From: a bacterium
Lineage (GTDB): Bacteria; Myxococcota_A; Bradymonadia; Bradymonadales; Bradymonadaceae
Reading direction: 5' to 3'
Assembly (NCBI GenBank): GCA_030427705.1
Contig: JAUIBR010000022.1
Span: 46,501-110,500 of the forward strand
DNA: 64,000 nt
Shown piece by piece: positions 62,037 to 64,000 of the stretch (position 1 is the stretch's first letter; each line of letters begins with the position of its first letter). The notes under the pieces are model-generated. The model saw nothing but the letters and a program-made list of their open reading frames with translations, was not told the DNA's origin and ran no database searches. Made by a program: the position numbers and the translations under genes.

Positions 62037-64000
62037 ATGACTCGAACGCACATTTTTATGGCGGTTATCACCGCATTCCTGTTCGGCTTTTGGGCTGGCT
62101 GCGGTACCGATTCGCCTCCCGCGGGGCCGAACAATCAGAATAACGGCACGTGCACGAACGAATGTACGCTTGGTGAACGGGTGTGCCTGGATTCCGAAAC
62201 AATCCAAACGTGCATCCGCAATTCGTCGCAACCTGATTGCACGACCGAGATCACGACCGCGTGTCTCACCAATGAAGAGTGTCGCGAAGGCGATTGTCTT
62301 CCGTTGGAAAAGGACTGCGAAGATTCGTGCATCCCACCCGTTTCGCGCTGCACGCAAGCGGGCGAGGCCGAGACCTGCGCAGACCATGACAACGATGGTT
62401 GCTTCGAATTCGGCGGCGCACAGGCTTGCTCGGGCGGTGATTTCTGCGACCAAAGCAGCGGACTCTGCCGCCCTTCCGACTGCACCGATGTCTGCACGCA
62501 GAACGCCACGGAATGCCAGGAAGGTTTGCTCACCACCTGCTTCGAAGGGCCCGAAGGCTGCTTGATTTGGGGCCCAGGCAAAGAGTGTCCGGAAGGCCAA
62601 GCATGCATGACCGATGCTTGCGTCGCCTCGAACGGATGCGATGACGAATGTACGGCTGGAACATCAATCTGCTCGCCGGACGGGGGCGTGCGCGACTGTG
62701 TCGTTGGTAACGACGGATGCGCTCGACTAGCACAGACCCCAACTGCCTGCCCAACCGGGCAAAGCTGCCGAAGCGGCCAATGCGTGCCCGATAGCAATTG
62801 CCGAGACCGATGCCTGGCCAACGACGCCGCGTGCGTCGGTAACGACCTTGCCGAGTGCGAAGTTCAATCAGACGGATGCCTTGCATTCTCCAATCCCGCA
62901 GCCTGCCCTGGAGTTAATGCCACCTGCAGCAGCGCTAGTGGAAACGCCCAATGCGAGATGCTGGCCGTCACAGGCGACGTCGTCATCAACGAGGTGTTCT
63001 ACAATCCGACCGGTCAAGACGTTCGAAGCGGCTCGTCGCCCGTGTTTATCGAGTTGTTCGGCCCTCCCGGACTGTCCGTTGGAGGGTTCACCATTGACCT
63101 GGTGAACGGCTCGACCGGCGCGCCCTACTCCACGTTCACACTTCCAAACGACGCGCGGCTGGACGGCAACGGATTCGCGGTCTTGGCGATGACGAACGCC
63201 GACAGCTTTTTGAGTTTCGCTGCGCCTGGGAACAAATATTACATCCTAACCGAGTACGCGAGCGGTCAAGACGCCATTCAGAACGGCCCCGACAGCGTCG
63301 TTCTTCTTAATGATTCTGGCACTCAAGTTGATGCGGTCGGCTACGGATTCCAAGCCAACGACCCGAATTTCGCCGGAGAAGGAACATCGGCACCATCGCC
63401 AACTCCCGGCCGTTCGATTGGGCGAAAACAAGGCATCGACACGGATGACAATGGCAACGACTTCTTGAGCTATTACCCAACGCCAGGCCTCCAAAACGCC
63501 GACCTCATCATCAACGAGATCTACTTCGACCAACCAGGTACCGATGATGGTGCGGAGACGTTTGTAGAGCTCGTCGCGCCGATCCAGGGCTGGGAAGACC
63601 TACCGTTGGATGGCTACGTCCTCAGGGCAATCAATGGCTTCAATGGCATGGATTACATCTTCTCGGGGCAGCTTTTGGGGATCGAAATGACCTCCGTGAG
63701 TTTGAACGACGTGCAAGACGGCGTGGTCGTGATCTGTAACATCGATACCGCCGACGCCAACCTGTTGACCTCTTGTTCCGTACCTTTCGAGAGCACCGGT
63801 GATTTCCAGAATGGTCCGGATAACTTCGTGTTGGAGTATCAGGGTCGGGTGGTAGACGCGGTTGGATACGGGACTTTCTCGGCCTCAAATACGTTTGTAG
63901 GCGAAACCAGCTCGGCCACTTGGTCAGGCTCGATCGCTGGACAAGCGCTTGGTCGTTGGCCAATCTCGGACCCTAGCGTCGATAACGACACCGACAACAA
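62037..64000 (+). CDS. Cys-rich lipoprotein with two lamin-tail domains (runs off right edge)
   Basis: From the ATG at 62037 (MTRTHIFMAVITAFLFGFWAGC, lipobox WAGC) the frame is open to the end of the window (654 codons). An Asn-rich linker (NNQNNG) is followed by a very Cys-rich region (residues about 40-305) with repeating CxxxC patterns such as CTNEC, CEDSC, CTDVC, CDDEC and CRDRC. Two lamin-tail (LTD) domains follow, beginning DVVINEVFYNPTGQ (about 312) and DLIINEIYFDQPGT (about 489). LTDs are common in extracellular proteins of these bacteria and often bind surfaces or nucleic acid-like ligands. The 3' end is missing. Confidence 0.85.
   Translation, partial: MTRTHIFMAVITAFLFGFWAGCGTDSPPAGPNNQNNGTCTNECTLGERVCLDSETIQTCIRNSSQPDCTTEITTACLTNEECREGDCLPLEKDCEDSCIPPVSRCTQAGEAETCADHDNDGCFEFGGAQACSGGDFCDQSSGLCRPSDCTDVCTQNATECQEGLLTTCFEGPEGCLIWGPGKECPEGQACMTDACVASNGCDDECTAGTSICSPDGGVRDCVVGNDGCARLAQTPTACPTGQSCRSGQCVPDSNCRDRCLANDAACVGNDLAECEVQSDGCLAFSNPAACPGVNATCSSASGNAQCEMLAVTGDVVINEVFYNPTGQDVRSGSSPVFIELFGPPGLSVGGFTIDLVNGSTGAPYSTFTLPNDARLDGNGFAVLAMTNADSFLSFAAPGNKYYILTEYASGQDAIQNGPDSVVLLNDSGTQVDAVGYGFQANDPNFAGEGTSAPSPTPGRSIGRKQGIDTDDNGNDFLSYYPTPGLQNADLIINEIYFDQPGTDDGAETFVELVAPIQGWEDLPLDGYVLRAINGFNGMDYIFSGQLLGIEMTSVSLNDVQDGVVVICNIDTADANLLTSCSVPFESTGDFQNGPDNFVLEYQGRVVDAVGYGTFSASNTFVGETSSATWSGSIAGQALGRWPISDPSVDNDTDN

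Overview
The window looks like chromosomal DNA from a deltaproteobacterium-type (Myxococcota / Bradymonadia-like) bacterium. This is inferred from gene content only: many outer-surface lipoproteins with short N-terminal lipoboxes, Asn-rich (NNx)n linkers after the lipid anchor, BNR/propeller lipoproteins, thrombospondin-3/OmpA proteins, lamin-tail-domain proteins, several Ser/Thr kinases and FHA proteins, and a Tad pilus locus. No rRNA, CRISPR array, insertion sequence or prophage was seen. Gene density is very high, many neighbours overlap by 4 bases (ATGA/GTGA), and no gap exceeds about 190 bases.

Layout. 1-5030 (minus): an operon of lipoproteins around a tandem di-haem oxidoreductase-like protein. 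5107-8739: a 1210-residue protein of unknown function. 8927-11134: a PfkB kinase / HD phosphohydrolase / SDR-like operon. 11239-23252: a Tad (tight adherence) secretion and pilus locus with two CpaB paralogues, CpaC secretin, an FHA-CpaF ATPase fusion, TadB, TadC, an FHA membrane protein, a TPR lipoprotein, an unusual glycine-rich Flp-type pilin and a multi-pass membrane protein. 23262-29110 and 34840-35786 (minus): cytochrome c maturation genes ccmB, ccmA, two accessory genes, ccmF, ccmE, ccmD-like and ccmC. The CcmE carries a CxxxY haem-binding motif in place of HxxxY, and no CcmG or CcmH is present, as in the variant Ccm system described in Desulfovibrio and archaea. Between the two ccm blocks lie moaA, a lysine-tailed lipoprotein, a pseudokinase with four repeated Thr motifs and a second CpaF ATPase. 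35826-38422 (minus): obg, rpmA, rplU and a TrmH-type methyltransferase.

38596-49587: surface and envelope proteins (CX4CH cytochrome lipoprotein, BNR lipoprotein, OmpA/TSP3 protein, a 1387-residue TPR protein, a PhnD-like binding lipoprotein, an Asn-repeat lipoprotein). 49584-50678: divergent 2Fe-2S ferredoxin and ferredoxin-NADP reductase. 50737-50820: tRNA-Leu(CAG). 50863-61929: signalling and glycogen genes (NtrC-type regulator, FHA-GAF-adenylate cyclase, two Ser/Thr kinases, GlgC, GH57). 62037-64000: a cysteine-rich lipoprotein with two lamin-tail domains that runs off the right edge; another lipoprotein runs off the left edge.

How the genes fit together: the variant Ccm system could mature the CxxCH and CX4CH cytochromes encoded here. 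Three FHA proteins, two active-looking kinases and a pseudokinase with phospho-Thr-like motifs sit near two Tad ATPases, which suggests (inference) phosphothreonine control of surface secretion or adhesion. Function calls rest on motif reading by eye; no database search was run.
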